Part shown: in pieces, positions 9,061 to 18,494 of the stretch
How positions within the stretch are numbered: the stretch's first letter is position 1
How the letters are laid out: each line of letters opens with the position of its first letter
NCBI GenBank assembly: GCA_004010275.1
Contig: RBWT01000054.1
Coordinates: 1-45,221 of the forward strand
DNA from: Streptomyces huasconensis
GTDB lineage: Bacteria > Actinomycetota > Actinomycetes > Streptomycetales > Streptomycetaceae
Length of the DNA stretch: 45,221 nucleotides
Reading direction: 5' to 3'
Translations under genes and position numbers: made by a program
The notes under the pieces: model-generated
What the model saw: the letters and a program-made list of their open reading frames with translations, nothing else
Database searches by the model: none
Told to the model about the DNA's origin: nothing

Positions 9061-10095
9061 ATGGAAGTCTCCGCGTTTCTTGTCGCAGCCCTGATCATCG
9101 CGCTGATCGCGCTCTTCACCGTGGTGCGGGCGGTGCGCATCGTCCCCCAGGCGCGCGCCCGCAACGTCGAGCGCCTCGGCCGCTACCACCGCACTCTGAA
9201 CCCCGGCCTCAACCTCGTCATCCCCTACATCGACCGCGTGCACCCGGTGATCGACCTGCGGGAACAGGTCGTCTCCTTCAAGCCGCAGCCGGTCATCACC
9301 GAGGACAACCTGGTCGTCGAGATCGACACGGTCCTGTACTTCCAGGTCACCGATCCGCGGGCGGCCTTCTACGAGATCGCGAACTTCCTCCAGGCCGTCG
9401 AACAGCTGACCGTCACCACCTTGCGCAACGTCGTGGGCTCCATGGACCTGGAGAAGACGCTCACCTCACGGGACACCATCAACAGCCAGCTCCGCGGCGT
9501 GCTGGACGAAGCCACCGGCAAGTGGGGGCTGCGGGTCAACCGGGTGGAGATCAAGGCCATCGACCCGCCGCAGACCATCAAGGACGCGATGCAGAAGCAG
9601 ATGCGGGCCGAACGGGACAAGCGGGCCGCGATCCTCGGGGCGGAGGGGCAGCGCCAGTCGCAGATCCTCACCGCCGAGGGCGACAAGCAGGCCGCTGTCC
9701 TGCGCGCCGAGGGCAACCGCACCGCCGCCATCCTCCAGGCCGAGGGCCAGTCGCGGGCCATCGACGAGGTGTTCCAGGCGGTGCACCGCAACGACCCCGA
9801 CCCGAAGCTGCTCGCGTACCAGTACCTCCAGGCCCTGCCCGAGCTGGCGAAGGGTTCCGGGAACAACTTCTGGGTGATCCCCAGCGAGATCACCACGGCC
9901 CTCCATGGGGTGGGCCGCGCCTTCGCCGAGGACCTGCCCCGGTCACCGGCCACCCGCGAGAAGCCCACCGACGACGACATGGCCGCCCGGGCCGCCGACG
10001 ACACGGCGCAGGCCGCGGAGGCGGCCGCCGAAGCCGTCGCCGACGCCGCGAAGGCCGATGGCACGGCCACGGGCACGCTTCCGCCCTCGTCATGA
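9061..10095 (+). CDS. SPFH/band 7 family protein (stomatin/QmcA-like)
   Basis: 344 codons. Residues 1-25 form a single N-terminal membrane anchor (MEVSAFLVAALIIALIALFT). The SPFH domain follows (RNVERLGRYHRTLNPGLNLV, IDLREQVVSFKPQPVITEDN, VEIDTVLYFQVTDPRAAFYE). The region from ~180 to 250 is a charged Ala/Glu/Gln helix (ERDKRAAILGAEGQRQSQIL, AEGDKQAAVLRAEG and further AEG repeats) typical of stomatin oligomerisation coils. A conserved LPELAKGSGNNFWVIPSE segment sits near 260-290, and the last ~60 residues are an Ala/Asp-rich tail. Such proteins scaffold membrane microdomains. It is encoded immediately after NfeD; the pair is common and stable across bacteria. Confidence 0.9.
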   Translation: MEVSAFLVAALIIALIALFTVVRAVRIVPQARARNVERLGRYHRTLNPGLNLVIPYIDRVHPVIDLREQVVSFKPQPVITEDNLVVEIDTVLYFQVTDPRAAFYEIANFLQAVEQLTVTTLRNVVGSMDLEKTLTSRDTINSQLRGVLDEATGKWGLRVNRVEIKAIDPPQTIKDAMQKQMRAERDKRAAILGAEGQRQSQILTAEGDKQAAVLRAEGNRTAAILQAEGQSRAIDEVFQAVHRNDPDPKLLAYQYLQALPELAKGSGNNFWVIPSEITTALHGVGRAFAEDLPRSPATREKPTDDDMAARAADDTAQAAEAAAEAVADAAKADGTATGTLPPSS

Positions 10096-10193
10096 GCGCG
10101 CCTCCTCGGCGGAGCCGGCATGCCCGCCGCGGGGCCGGGTACGTCCCCTCCGTTGTCGATACGGGAGTCGCGCAAGCGACCGAAGAGTGAGGG

Positions 10194-10577
10194 GTGACGG
10201 AAGTGATCCGGAAACTGCAGGCGGTCGCGCTGGACTGCGCCGACCCGGTACGGCTCGCCGAGTTCTACGCGGAGCTGCTCGGCGGCCGGGTGGTCGCCGA
10301 ACCCGGGGACGACGACTGGGTCGAGGTGCACGGCTTCGAGGGGACACCGCTGGCCTGCCAGCGGGTGGACGGCTACCGGCCGCCCGAGTGGCCCGGCCAG
10401 GGCCACCCGCAACAACTCCACCTGGACTTCGACGTGGACGACCTCGACGGCGAGGAGAAGCGGGCGCTCGCCCTGGGCGCGACCGTGCTGGAGCGGACGG
10501 ACCAGATCCGCCCGGGGGCCAACTGGCGGGTGTACGCGGACCCGGCCGGCCATCCGTTCTGCCTCTGCTTCCACTGA
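10194..10577 (+). CDS. VOC family (glyoxalase/bleomycin-resistance-like) protein
   Basis: 127 codons from GTG 10194 (a second GTG at 10203 is possible). One glyoxalase-fold repeat pair is visible: LQAVALDCADPVRLAEFYAE at the N-terminus, then HPQQLHLDFDVDDLDGEEKR and the closing YADPAGHPFCLC. This belongs to the glyoxalase_6/VOC group found in large numbers in actinobacteria; the substrate is unknown. Candidate metal ligands are the His of QLHLDF and the Glu/His near the C-terminus. It follows the SPFH gene by about 100 nt and converges with a small hypothetical gene. Confidence 0.85.
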   Translation: MTEVIRKLQAVALDCADPVRLAEFYAELLGGRVVAEPGDDDWVEVHGFEGTPLACQRVDGYRPPEWPGQGHPQQLHLDFDVDDLDGEEKRALALGATVLERTDQIRPGANWRVYADPAGHPFCLCFH

Positions 10578-10608
10578 GCCGGGGCCGGCGGCGACGGCGG
10601 GGGTGCTG

Positions 10609-10872
10609 CTATGAGCCGGGCGGCAGCAGTTCGCGGGTGAGGGTGAAGGCGGCGGTGGCCGTGGTCAGCAGGGTGTTGATCCTGCCGAGCACGCGGGCCG
10701 TCCTGTCGGCGTCCTGCGCGTCGACGGCCGAGGCCAGGTCGTCGGCGTACTCCCGCGCGCGTACCGCCTCTTCGGGGCGCGCGGAGTCCGCGTCCGCGCG
10801 GAGGGCCGCGGTCAGCCGCTGGTGAGGGATGTCGGCCGCGTCGGGCCGGTTGCCGTAGCCGCCATGGGCCAT
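10609..10872 (-). CDS. Small hypothetical protein, helical
   Basis: 87 codons on the minus strand, from ATG 10872. The sequence is Ala/Arg/Asp-rich, predicted largely helical and soluble (LTAALRADADSARPEEAVRA, then VDAQDADRTARVLGRINTLL). No family is recognised. Codon pattern and a sensible start/stop support coding. It converges with the VOC gene, leaving 31 nt. Confidence 0.5.
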   Translation of the reverse strand: MAHGGYGNRPDAADIPHQRLTAALRADADSARPEEAVRAREYADDLASAVDAQDADRTARVLGRINTLLTTATAAFTLTRELLPPGS

Positions 10873-11266
10873 CGCGTGCGGGCCTGGGGGAGCCGCTCTA
10901 GCACAAACTGATCAGGGTCAAGGGCTTGCGGTTCGGCGGGTACTGCGTGACGCGCAAAGGATGGGCCGTCATCTCCACGTGCGCCCCCGGGTTCGCAGCC
11001 CGGCAGCAGGTCTTGCGGAACCCTTGCCCCTAGCACACCTCCAGTTGGGTTGACGCGAGTGTCGGCCCCACGGGCACCCACCCTTCTGTCACGGCCCTCC
11101 CCGGCGCCTCAAGTCCACTCCCGCTAGGGGGAGTTGGCCGCCGGGCGCGAGATGCGGGGGTGGTCCGCGTGGTGGAGTCGCGTGCGGCGCGCCTCCGCCG
11201 TACGGGGGAAGCGGGTCCTACGTGAGTCTGATCCCCGCGCGCCGCGGACCCGGAACAGTGGTCACC
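10873..11266. other. Intergenic region, nothing decisive
   Basis: About 390 bases with no supported gene. A small hairpin (ACTCCC 11117-11122, GGGAGT 11129-11134) and a TTGACG hexamer near 11049 are present but neither is convincing. The GGGTTCG in the middle does not belong to a tRNA; no cloverleaf could be drawn. Confidence 0.5.
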
Positions 11267-11575
11267 ATGACGGTCTGGCTCATGTCCTTTCCCGCCTTCG
11301 CCTGTGCGCTGGCCTTGTTCGCCGTCGTGGAGAGCGTGTGGCGTTGGTTCACGGGGCTGGGCCTGCTCCCGTGGCTGCGCAGGCGCACGGGGCGGTCGTT
11401 GTCGAACATCGCCTTCGACGAGTTCACGGCGGTCGTGAACGGAAACAAGACGGTGGAGCTGGAGCAGCGGCGCGTCGAACTGCTGCGGCGGGACGACGAG
11501 AGCGACGGCGCGCCGCCCCGCTCCAGCGTCGACCTGGCCGAGGGCACGGCGTTCATCGTGGTGCCGCGGCGGTAG
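11267..11575 (+). CDS. Small membrane-anchored DUF6191-like protein
   Basis: 102 codons from ATG 11267; an in-frame GTG at 11222 would add 15 residues. Residues 1-25 form one hydrophobic helix (MTVWLMSFPAFACALALFAV), followed by a basic stretch (LPWLRRRTGRSL) and a small soluble domain with the pattern FDEFTAVVNGNKTVELEQRR, then LRRDDESDGAPPRSSVDLAE and GTAFIV. That pattern agrees with the actinobacterial DUF6191 family as I remember it. Function is unknown. The protease gene follows after about 80 nt. Confidence 0.65.
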   Translation: MTVWLMSFPAFACALALFAVVESVWRWFTGLGLLPWLRRRTGRSLSNIAFDEFTAVVNGNKTVELEQRRVELLRRDDESDGAPPRSSVDLAEGTAFIVVPRR

Positions 11576-11654
11576 CCGACGGCCGGTCCCGCGCCGGCAC
11601 GCCGGTACCGGGAACTTCTTCCGGCCCCCGAGAACCGAACACCCCCAAGATCGC

Positions 11655-14600
11655 GTGTTACGGGCGACCACAGCAAGTACGCTCAAAAGACAGGCATATC
11701 GGGTGGCAGGCATATCAAGGGTGGGGGCGGCGGCGATAGCCGCCGTGGTGTCCGGCGCGCTGGTCGCGGGGGTGGCCTCGGCCGACTCCGGGACGCGGCA
11801 GGACCGCACCGCGGACACGCGGACCGGCGGCGGGACCAAGGCCGGTCAGGGGGCGAGGGGCGGGAAGACGGCGACCATCACGCTGGTCACCGGCGACCGT
11901 GTGGTCGTCCGGGCGGGCGGCAAACAGGTCGTCCGGCTGATCCGCGGCGAGGGCCGCGAGGACGTCACGATCGCGGTGCGGCGCGAGGCAGGGCACACGT
12001 ATGTCATCCCGCAGGACGCCCAGCCGTTGATCGGCGCGGGCACGCTGGACCGGCGCCTCTTCGACGTCACGCGGCTCGTCAGGGACAAGTACGACGACGC
12101 CCACCGCACGTCGCTGCCGTTGATCGTCGAGTACCGGCAGGGCATCCGCGCCGACGGCCGTGCCGGTGACACGTTCAAGGGCCTCGCCCGCGACCGCCGT
12201 GCGCTGCCCGCGATCGGCGGTGAGGCGTTCGCCGCGCCCAAGTCCGGCGCGCAGGGCCTCTGGGCGAAGATCACCGGTGGGACGGGCGGCCGTACGAACG
12301 CGCGCACCACCGCGGCCCCCGCCCTCGCGCACGTGTGGCTGGACGCCAAGGTCCGCCCCGCCCTCGACAAGAGCGTGCCGCAGATCGGCGCCCCCACGAT
12401 GTGGAAGGCCGGATACACCGGCAAGGGCGTCAAGGTCGCCGTCCTGGACACCGGGGTCGACCAGACGCACCCCGACCTCAAGAACGTCGAGGTCGCCGAG
12501 AAGAACTTCACCGAGTCCGCGCCCGACGCCAAGGACCGCATGGGCCACGGCACGCACGTCGCCTCGACCCTCGCGGGCTCCGGGGCCAAGTCGGGCGGCA
12601 AGTACAAGGGCGTGGCGCCCGACGTACAGCTCCTGGACGGCAAGGTCATCTCCGAAGTGGAGGGGACCGGCACCGAGTCCAGCATCACCGCCGGCATGCA
12701 GTGGGCGGTCGACAAGGGCGCGAAGGTCGTCAACCTCAGCCTCGGCAGCCTTGACTCACCGGGCACCGACGCGATGGAGGCGGCCGTCGCGCGCCTCTCC
12801 GGCAAGGCCCTCTTCGTCATCGCCGCTGGCAACGACGGCCCCGCGTACGGCACGCTGAACTCACCCGGCAGCGCCCCCGCCGCCCTGACCGTCGGCTCCG
12901 TCGACAAGCAGGACGGCATCGCGGAGACCTCCAGCCGCGGCCCGCAGGCCGACGGGATCACCAAGCCGGACCTCACCGCGCCCGGCGACGACATCACGGC
13001 CGCCCGCTCCACGCTGACGTCCGACGACCCGGGCGACCCCGGCAGCGACGGCTATGTCGCCATGTCGGGCACCTCGATGGCGACCCCGCACGTGGCCGGT
13101 TCCGCCGCCCTGCTCCTCCAGCAGCACCCCAAGTGGACCGGCCCGCAGCTCAAGGCGGCGCTGAACGACTCCACCACGCCGAACCCGGCGCTCAACCCGC
13201 AGCAGCAGGGCGCGGGCCGCGTCGACCTGACGCGCGCCGTCACCGCGTCCGTCGTCCCCGAGCCCGGCACGGTCGCCTTCGGCACGCAGGCCTGGCCGCA
13301 CACCGACGACGAGCCGGTCGCCAAGACCGTCACCTACCGCAACCTCGGCACCAAGCCCGTCACCCTCACGCTCTCCGCGGGCTTCGTGGACCCGAAGGGC
13401 CGCCCGGGCCCGGCGGGCCTGTTCACCGTCAAGGACGCCCAGCTCACCGTCCCCGCGGGCGGCACCGCCAAGACGACCGTCACCGCCGACACCAAGGTCG
13501 GTACGGCCGACGGCGTCTACGGCGGAACCCTCCTGGCCACGGGTGACGGCCAGGAGGTGCGCACCGGCCTCGTCGTCGACCGGGAGGTGGAGTCGTACGA
13601 CCTGACGCTGAAGCACCTCGACATCAACGGCAAGGCCTCGTCCAGCTACACCACCATGCTCACCGACGGCGCGCAGCGGAAGATCGAGGTCCCCTTCCGC
13701 GAGGGCCCGGTCACCGTGCGGGTGCCGAAGGGCACGTACGCAGTGGAAAGCGCCGTCTACGGCCCGACCAAGAGCTTCGCGGTCTTCGTCCAGCCGAAGC
13801 TGAAGGTCGGCGCCAAGGCGACGGTCACACTGGACTCCCGCAAGGCCAAGCCGGTCGCCGTCACGCCCCCGGACGCCGGCGCGCGGCACACGGAGTCGAA
13901 CATCAGCTACGACGACACGACCCTCGGGATCGCGAGCAGCTGGAGCCTCAGCGACGGCACCGCCCTGCGCACCCTCGGCATCGGCCCGGACTCGCCCACC
14001 CTGAACGCGCAGTACAACGGCCACTGGAAGGCCTCGGGCACGGCGGCGACGAAGGTCGACTACCGGCTGGCCTTCAGCCGTACCGGCAACTGGTTCTCGG
14101 GCCTGAAGCACGCCGCCACCAAGGCCGAGCTGGCCGAGGTCAAGTACGGCGTCGGAGCCTCCGCCGCCCAGCGCAAGGGCACGCTCTCCGCCACGCCCGT
14201 CGGCAGGAACGGCTACAACCCGCCCCTGGTGCCGGTGACCGGGCTGAAGCTGCCGGCCTCCGGCACGAGCTATGTCAACACCAAGGACCTGCGCTGGAGT
14301 TGGTCCATGGAGCAGCTCGACGACGCGGGGGTGGCGGCCATCAACTACTACTCCGGCGACGTGGCGTACAAGGCGGGCAAGCGCTACACGCTGAACTTCA
14401 ACACCGGCGTCGTCGGCCCTGACCTCAAGGCCGACGACCGGCAGGGCGCGCGCCGCGCGGGCAACGCCATGGACGCCTACATCGAGCTGTTCAGCGACGG
14501 CGCGCGGGGCACGCGGGCGGCTCGGCGACGACCGGTGGCTTCACCCGGCTGGAGTCGGGCGGCCGTACCCTCGCCGTGGGCGGCCCGGGCGCGGTGAACG

Positions 14601-15064
14601 CCGAACTCCCGGCCGCCTCGGCTCCGTACCGGCTGACCATGGAGGCCACCCGCGCGGCGAAGGTCTCCGCGACCAGCACGAAGGTGGCCGCGGCCTGGAC
14701 GTTCACGTCCGGGAAGACCCCCGAGGAGGAGCCCACCGAGCTGCCGCTGTCCACCGTCCGGCTCGCGCCGAAGCTCGCGCTGAACGGCACGGCCCCGGCG
14801 GGCAGCACGCTGACGGTGCCGCTGAAGGTGGCGGGCGCGGCGGCCGGCCCCGGCAAGATCGCCGAGCTGACCGTCAAGGTCTCCTACGACGGCGGCAGCA
14901 CCTGGAAGCCGGCCCCCGTCACGACCGACACCAAGGGGGCGCACACGGCGACTGTCCGGCACCCGGCGACGGCCAAGGCCGTGGCATACCGCGTGTACCT
15001 GAAGGACACGTCCGGCAACACCATGACCGAGACGATCACCAACGCGTACCGGCTCGCCCCGTGA
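11655..15064 (+). CDS. Secreted S8 (subtilisin-type) serine peptidase, one frameshift near the C-terminus
   Basis: About 1,136 codons after bridging. The N-terminus is a Sec signal peptide (ISRVGAAAIAAVVSGALVAG, then VASA). A ~200-residue propeptide (TITLVTGDRVVVRAGGKQVV...) precedes the catalytic domain. The triad is clear: Asp265 in VAVLDTGVDQTHPDL, His298 in MGHGTHVAST, Ser474 in SGTSMATPHVAGSAALL; the oxyanion Asn is in VIAAGNDGP. The remaining ~600 residues are beta-rich accessory domains (VAFGTQAWPHT..., YRNLGTKPVTLTLSAGF). A single base seems lost near 14505 (reading changes from SDGARG into GGSATTGGFTRLESGG), after which the last ~185 residues continue to the stop at 15064. Start: GTG 11655 gives a TTA codon at position 2; GTG 11703 leaves the signal peptide nearly intact and is an alternative. 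A perfect terminator follows the stop. Confidence 0.88.
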
Positions 15065-15106
15065 CGCGCGCCCTCCATCCATGACGGCCCTCACGGTGTC
15101 GTCATG

Positions 15107-15146
15107 AGGCCGGGCCACGGGAACACTTCCCGTGGCCCGGCCTTTT
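15107..15146. terminator. Bidirectional intrinsic terminator
   Basis: A perfect 16-bp inverted repeat: left arm AGGCCGGGCCACGGGA (15107-15122), loop ACACT, right arm 15128-15143, followed by a TTTT run to 15146. It lies between the converging protease and YceI genes, and can serve both. Confidence 0.9.
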
Positions 15147-15163
15147 GGGCGTACGGGGACGGG

Positions 15164-15819
15164 CTACGCCAGCGGCGTCGTCCGGATCGCCGAGATGTCG
15201 AACTGCAACCGGACCTTCTCGCTCACCATCGTGCCGCCCGCCTCCAGGCGCTGGTTGTAGACCAGGCCCCACGCCGTGCGGTCGATGGTGGTGGTGCCGT
15301 CGAAGCCGGCCCGTTCATATCCGAACGGGTCCACGACCGACCCCAGGTAGTCGAGTTGCAGTTCGACGGGCCGGGTGACGTCCCGGATGGTCAGGTCCCC
15401 CGCCATGCGGAAGGTCTCCCCGCCCTCATGGACCGCGGAGGTGCTGCGGAACACCATCTCCGGGTAGCGGCTCGCGTCGAAGAAGTCGCGGCCCACGAGG
15501 TGCGCGTCCCGCTGCTCCACGCCCGTGTCGACGCTGGCGACCCGGATGGTGATCTCGGCCCGCGAGGCCTCGGGGCGGGCGCCGTCGAAGTACAGCGCGC
15601 TGTCGTAGTCACCGAAGGCACCCCGCACGGTCGTGACCATCGCGTGCCGCACGGAGAACCCGATGCGGCTGTGCGGGCGGTCGATGGTCCACTGCCCGGT
15701 CAGCGCGCGCAGCGCCGGGTGTCGAGCCCGGCATCGCCGGCCGCCGGAAAGGGCGTACCGCGGCCCCCGGCCCGCGCCGGGTCGAGCGTGGCGGTCTGGC
15801 GACGGCTGAAGATGCCCAT
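15164..15819 (-). CDS. YceI-family lipid-binding-like protein, one frameshift
   Basis: About 218 codons from ATG 15819, behind a strong AAGGAG (complement of 15831-15836). The N-terminus reads MGIFSRRQTATLDPARAG; near 15725-15745 the frame shifts and the family core begins as LTGQWTIDRPHSRIGFSVRH, followed by MVTTVRGAFGDYDSALYF, DARLVGRDFF-type and FDISAIRTTPLA end. This is the actinobacterial YceI form, a beta-barrel that binds isoprenoid-like lipids in structural studies of family members; it has no signal peptide here. The precise role is unknown. Both sides of the shift are typical for the family, so an indel error is likely. Confidence 0.85.
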
Positions 15820-16018
15820 GGTGTCGTCGTCTCCTTCGGATCTGATCACCCTGTGCTATCACGCTGTCGTCGGACGCTCCCCGGTGAGATGGGAGGTCTC
15901 GTCCGGCTTCCATGGCGCTGCCCGCAAAGATGCACAGGATCGCCACGGAGTGGATGCACCCTGGGCTGGCCCGACGTGACGCACCGTCATGGCAGGACGC
16001 CGCCCGCGCGTCGTCGCG

Positions 16019-16945
16019 TCACACGTGCAGCGCCCCGCCGTCCTCGCCGTGCCCCCGCGGCTCCAGCTGCAGCGTCGAGTGCGCCACGTCGAAGTGGCCG
16101 GCGACGCACTGCTGGAGCCGGGTGAGCAGGGCGCCGTATCCGGCCGCGAGGGCCGTGTCCGTGACCACCACGTGCGCGGTGAGCACCGGCATGCCCGACG
16201 TCACGGTCCAGCCGTGCAGGTCGTGTACGGCGACGACGCCCGGTTCCGCCAGGAGATGACGCCGGACCTCGCCGAGGTCGACGTCCTGCGGGGTGGCCTC
16301 CAGCAGGACGTGGACGGAGTCCCGCAGGAGCCCGTACGCGCGCGGCACGATCAGCACGCCGATGACGAGGGAGGCGATCGGGTCGGCGGCCTGCCACCCC
16401 GTCAGCAGGATGATCAGGCCGCCCACGATCACGGCGACCGAGCCGAGCGCGTCCCCAAGAACCTCCAGGTAGGCGCCGCGCAGGTTGAGGCTCTTGTCCT
16501 TGGCGTCCCGCAGCAGCCACAGCCCCACGAGGTTGGCGACCAGGCCGCCGACCGCGACCGCGAACATCAGGCCGCCCTTGACCTCCACCGGCTCGCTGAG
16601 GCGGCCGATCGCCGACCACAGCACCCAGACGAAGACGGCGACGAGGAGCAGCGCGTTCAGGACCGCCGAGAAGATCTCCACCCGGTAGAAGCCGAACGTG
16701 CGCCGCGGCGTCGGCGCCCGCTGGGCGAGGGTGATGGCGCCGAGGGCGAGAAAGACGCCGACCGCGTCGGTCAGGCTGTGCGCGGCGTCGGCGAGGAGCG
16801 CGAGGCTGCCGGACAGCAGCGCGCCGACCACCTGGATGACGGTGATGGAGCCGCTGATGCAGATGGTCCACAGCAGCCGCTTCCGGTACGTCCCGCTGAG
16901 CGTGCCGCCCGTCGCCGCGGAGGACGGGCCGTGGTCGTGCCCCAT
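16019..16945 (-). CDS. Cation diffusion facilitator (CDF) metal exporter
   Basis: 308 codons, intact. A His-containing N-terminus (MGHDHG) precedes six hydrophobic segments. The CDF metal site motifs are visible: ADAAHSLTD in helix 2 (HxxxD) and LEVLGDALGSV in helix 5. The ~90-residue C-terminal cytosolic domain (DLGEVRRHLLAEPGVVAVHD, LHGWTVTSGMPVLTAHVVV) has the ferredoxin-like CDF dimerisation fold. Sequence features fit the Zn/Cd/Co exporting group (CzcD-like): proton-coupled efflux across the cytoplasmic membrane. No metal-responsive regulator is encoded next to it. Confidence 0.92.
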   Translation of the reverse strand: MGHDHGPSSAATGGTLSGTYRKRLLWTICISGSITVIQVVGALLSGSLALLADAAHSLTDAVGVFLALGAITLAQRAPTPRRTFGFYRVEIFSAVLNALLLVAVFVWVLWSAIGRLSEPVEVKGGLMFAVAVGGLVANLVGLWLLRDAKDKSLNLRGAYLEVLGDALGSVAVIVGGLIILLTGWQAADPIASLVIGVLIVPRAYGLLRDSVHVLLEATPQDVDLGEVRRHLLAEPGVVAVHDLHGWTVTSGMPVLTAHVVVTDTALAAGYGALLTRLQQCVAGHFDVAHSTLQLEPRGHGEDGGALHV

Positions 16946-17002
16946 GCCCGCGAGTGGATCATGGCCTTCCGCCGGGCGCCACTCGGAGCATTCCTACGGG
17001 GC

Positions 17003-18095
17003 TCAGTGGACCCGCGGCGACGGCGAACTGTCGCGCTGATGCGGGATGCCGAGCGGCGGCGGCAGTTCGCCCTGCTGGACGGTGACCGTGCGAGCCGGGG
17101 CGGGGACCCGGATGCCCTCGGCGCGGTAGCGCTGGTGCAGGCGCTTGATGAACTCGTGCTTGATGCGGTACTGGTCGCTGAACTCGCCGACGCCGAGGAT
17201 CACCGTGAAGCTGATCCGCGAGTCCCCGAACGTGTGGAAGCGGATCGCCGCCTCGTGATCGGGGACCGCGCCGGTGATCTCCTTCATCACCTCGTCCACG
17301 ACCTCGGCCGTGACCCGCTCGACCTGCTCCAGGTCGCTGTCGTAGCTCACCCCGACCTGCACCGTGATCGACAGCTCCTGCTCGGGGCGGCTGAAGTTGG
17401 TCATGTTGGTGCTCGCCAGCTGGGCGTTCGGGATGATCACGAGGTTGTTGGAGAGCGAGCGGACGACGGTGTTGCGCCAGTTGATGTCGACCACATACCC
17501 CTCCTCGCCGCTGCTCAGCTGGATGTAGTCGCCGGGCTGCACGGTCTTCGCCGCGAGGATGTGGACGCCCGCGAAGAGGTTGGCGAGGGTGTCCTGGAGC
17601 GCGAGGGCGACCGCGAGACCGCCGACGCCGAGCGCGGTCAGCAGCGGTGCGATGGAGATGCCGAGGGTCTGCAGGACGACGAGGAACCCCATGGCGAGCA
17701 CGACGACCCGCGTGATGTTCACGAAGATGGTGGCCGAGCCCGCCACCCCGGAGCGCGACTGCGCCACGGAGCGGACGAGGCCGGTGACGACCCGCGCCGC
17801 CGTCAGCGTCGCCGCGAGGATCAGCAGGGCCGTCAGCGTCATCGTGACGTTGCGGCCGGTGCGCGGGGTCAGCGGCAGTGCGCCCGCCGCGGCGGCCAGG
17901 CCCGCGGTGATGGCCGCGCAGGGGACCAGCGTGCGCACAGGCGTCGACGATGACGTCGTCGCCGCTCCACCGGGTCCGGCTCGCCCGCTCACCGAGCCAG
18001 CGCAGCAGGGCGCGCAGCAGCAGTCCGGCCGCGATGCCCGCGACCACCGCGATCCCGGCCACCATCCAGTCGTGCAGTGTGAGCGCACGGGTCAT
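17003..18095 (-). CDS. MscS-family small-conductance mechanosensitive channel, one frameshift
   Basis: About 364 codons from ATG 18095 (AGGGGTG ribosome-binding site just upstream on the minus strand). The first ~52 residues (MTRALTLHDWMVAGIAVVAG...GDDVIVDA) are in one frame; around 17940 a single-base change moves the rest into another, continuing RTLVPCAAITAGLAAAAGAL. The pore-lining TM3 is recognisable as TALGVGGLAVALALQDTLAN, followed by the beta domain (VQPGDYIQLSSGEEGYVVDI) with NLVIIPNAQL and a C-terminal alpha/beta domain. MscS channels open under membrane tension during hypo-osmotic shock. The gene lies upstream of CDF on the same strand, about 57 nt away. Conserved sequence on both sides of the break argues for an indel error. 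Confidence 0.87.
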
Positions 18096-18286
18096 CGGTT
18101 CACCCCTGTCGTACGGAGTGAGGGCGCCTGCACGCGGCGTATGTGATGTGTCGTCACCTTGTGATACCTGCTTGGTCCCGGGAGTTCGGTCGCGCCCGGT
18201 GCGGAGGTCCGGCCGGGCGCGGACGTCATCCTGCCGCATCTGTGCGGGACGGGTGCGCATACCCCCACCTGGATCTTCACGAACCG

Positions 18287-18316
18287 GCCACGCGTGGCGG
18301 CCGCCACGGCGGTGGC
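18287..18316. promoter_or_regulatory. Array of four alternating GCCAC/GTGGC half-sites (candidate operator)
   Basis: GCCAC at 18287-18291, GTGGC at 18294-18298, GCCAC at 18303-18307 and GTGGC at 18312-18316. Together they make a 12-bp palindrome GCCACGCGTGGC, a perfect 14-bp palindrome GTGGCGGCCGCCAC and a third inverted pair, overlapping. This looks like a multi-site operator or a strong folded leader in the divergent promoter; chance is possible in such GC-rich DNA. Confidence 0.45.
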
Positions 18317-18346
18317 ATGAATGTCGCGGAAGCCGGTACTCGACGC

Positions 18347-18369
18347 GGCGCGGGAACTCCTCCCGCGCC
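18347..18369. repeat. Perfect 9-bp hairpin
   Basis: GGCGCGGGA (18347-18355), loop ACTCC, TCCCGCGCC (18361-18369). No T-run follows on either strand. It lies ~125 nt before the amidinotransferase start and could be a leader hairpin or a weak terminator. Confidence 0.5.
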
Positions 18370-18494
18370 GATGCCCGAAGGCCGATGCCCGAAGCGCGCA
18401 TCCGTGCGCACGGCGTACGACGACGGGCGCGCCACCTGTGGTAAAGCGTTGAGTTCGGTGAGACGTTTGTTTTCTGCGAGCGGAAGCGGTGAAC

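Larger units (their letters stand above)
18096..18494. other. Divergent promoter region between MscS and the amidinotransferase
   Basis: About 400 bases without a gene. It contains a cluster of alternating GCCAC/GTGGC half-sites (18287-18316), a perfect hairpin (18347-18369), a 13-bp direct repeat CCGATGCCCGAAG (18368-18380 and 18382-18394) and, just before the amidinotransferase, an AT-richer stretch around 18440-18475 suited to a promoter, though no good -35/-10 pair could be fixed. Confidence 0.6.

Noticed and set aside
10980..11010. GGGTTCG-containing stretch considered as a tRNA T-arm
   Set aside because: No anticodon arm or acceptor stem can be paired around it.
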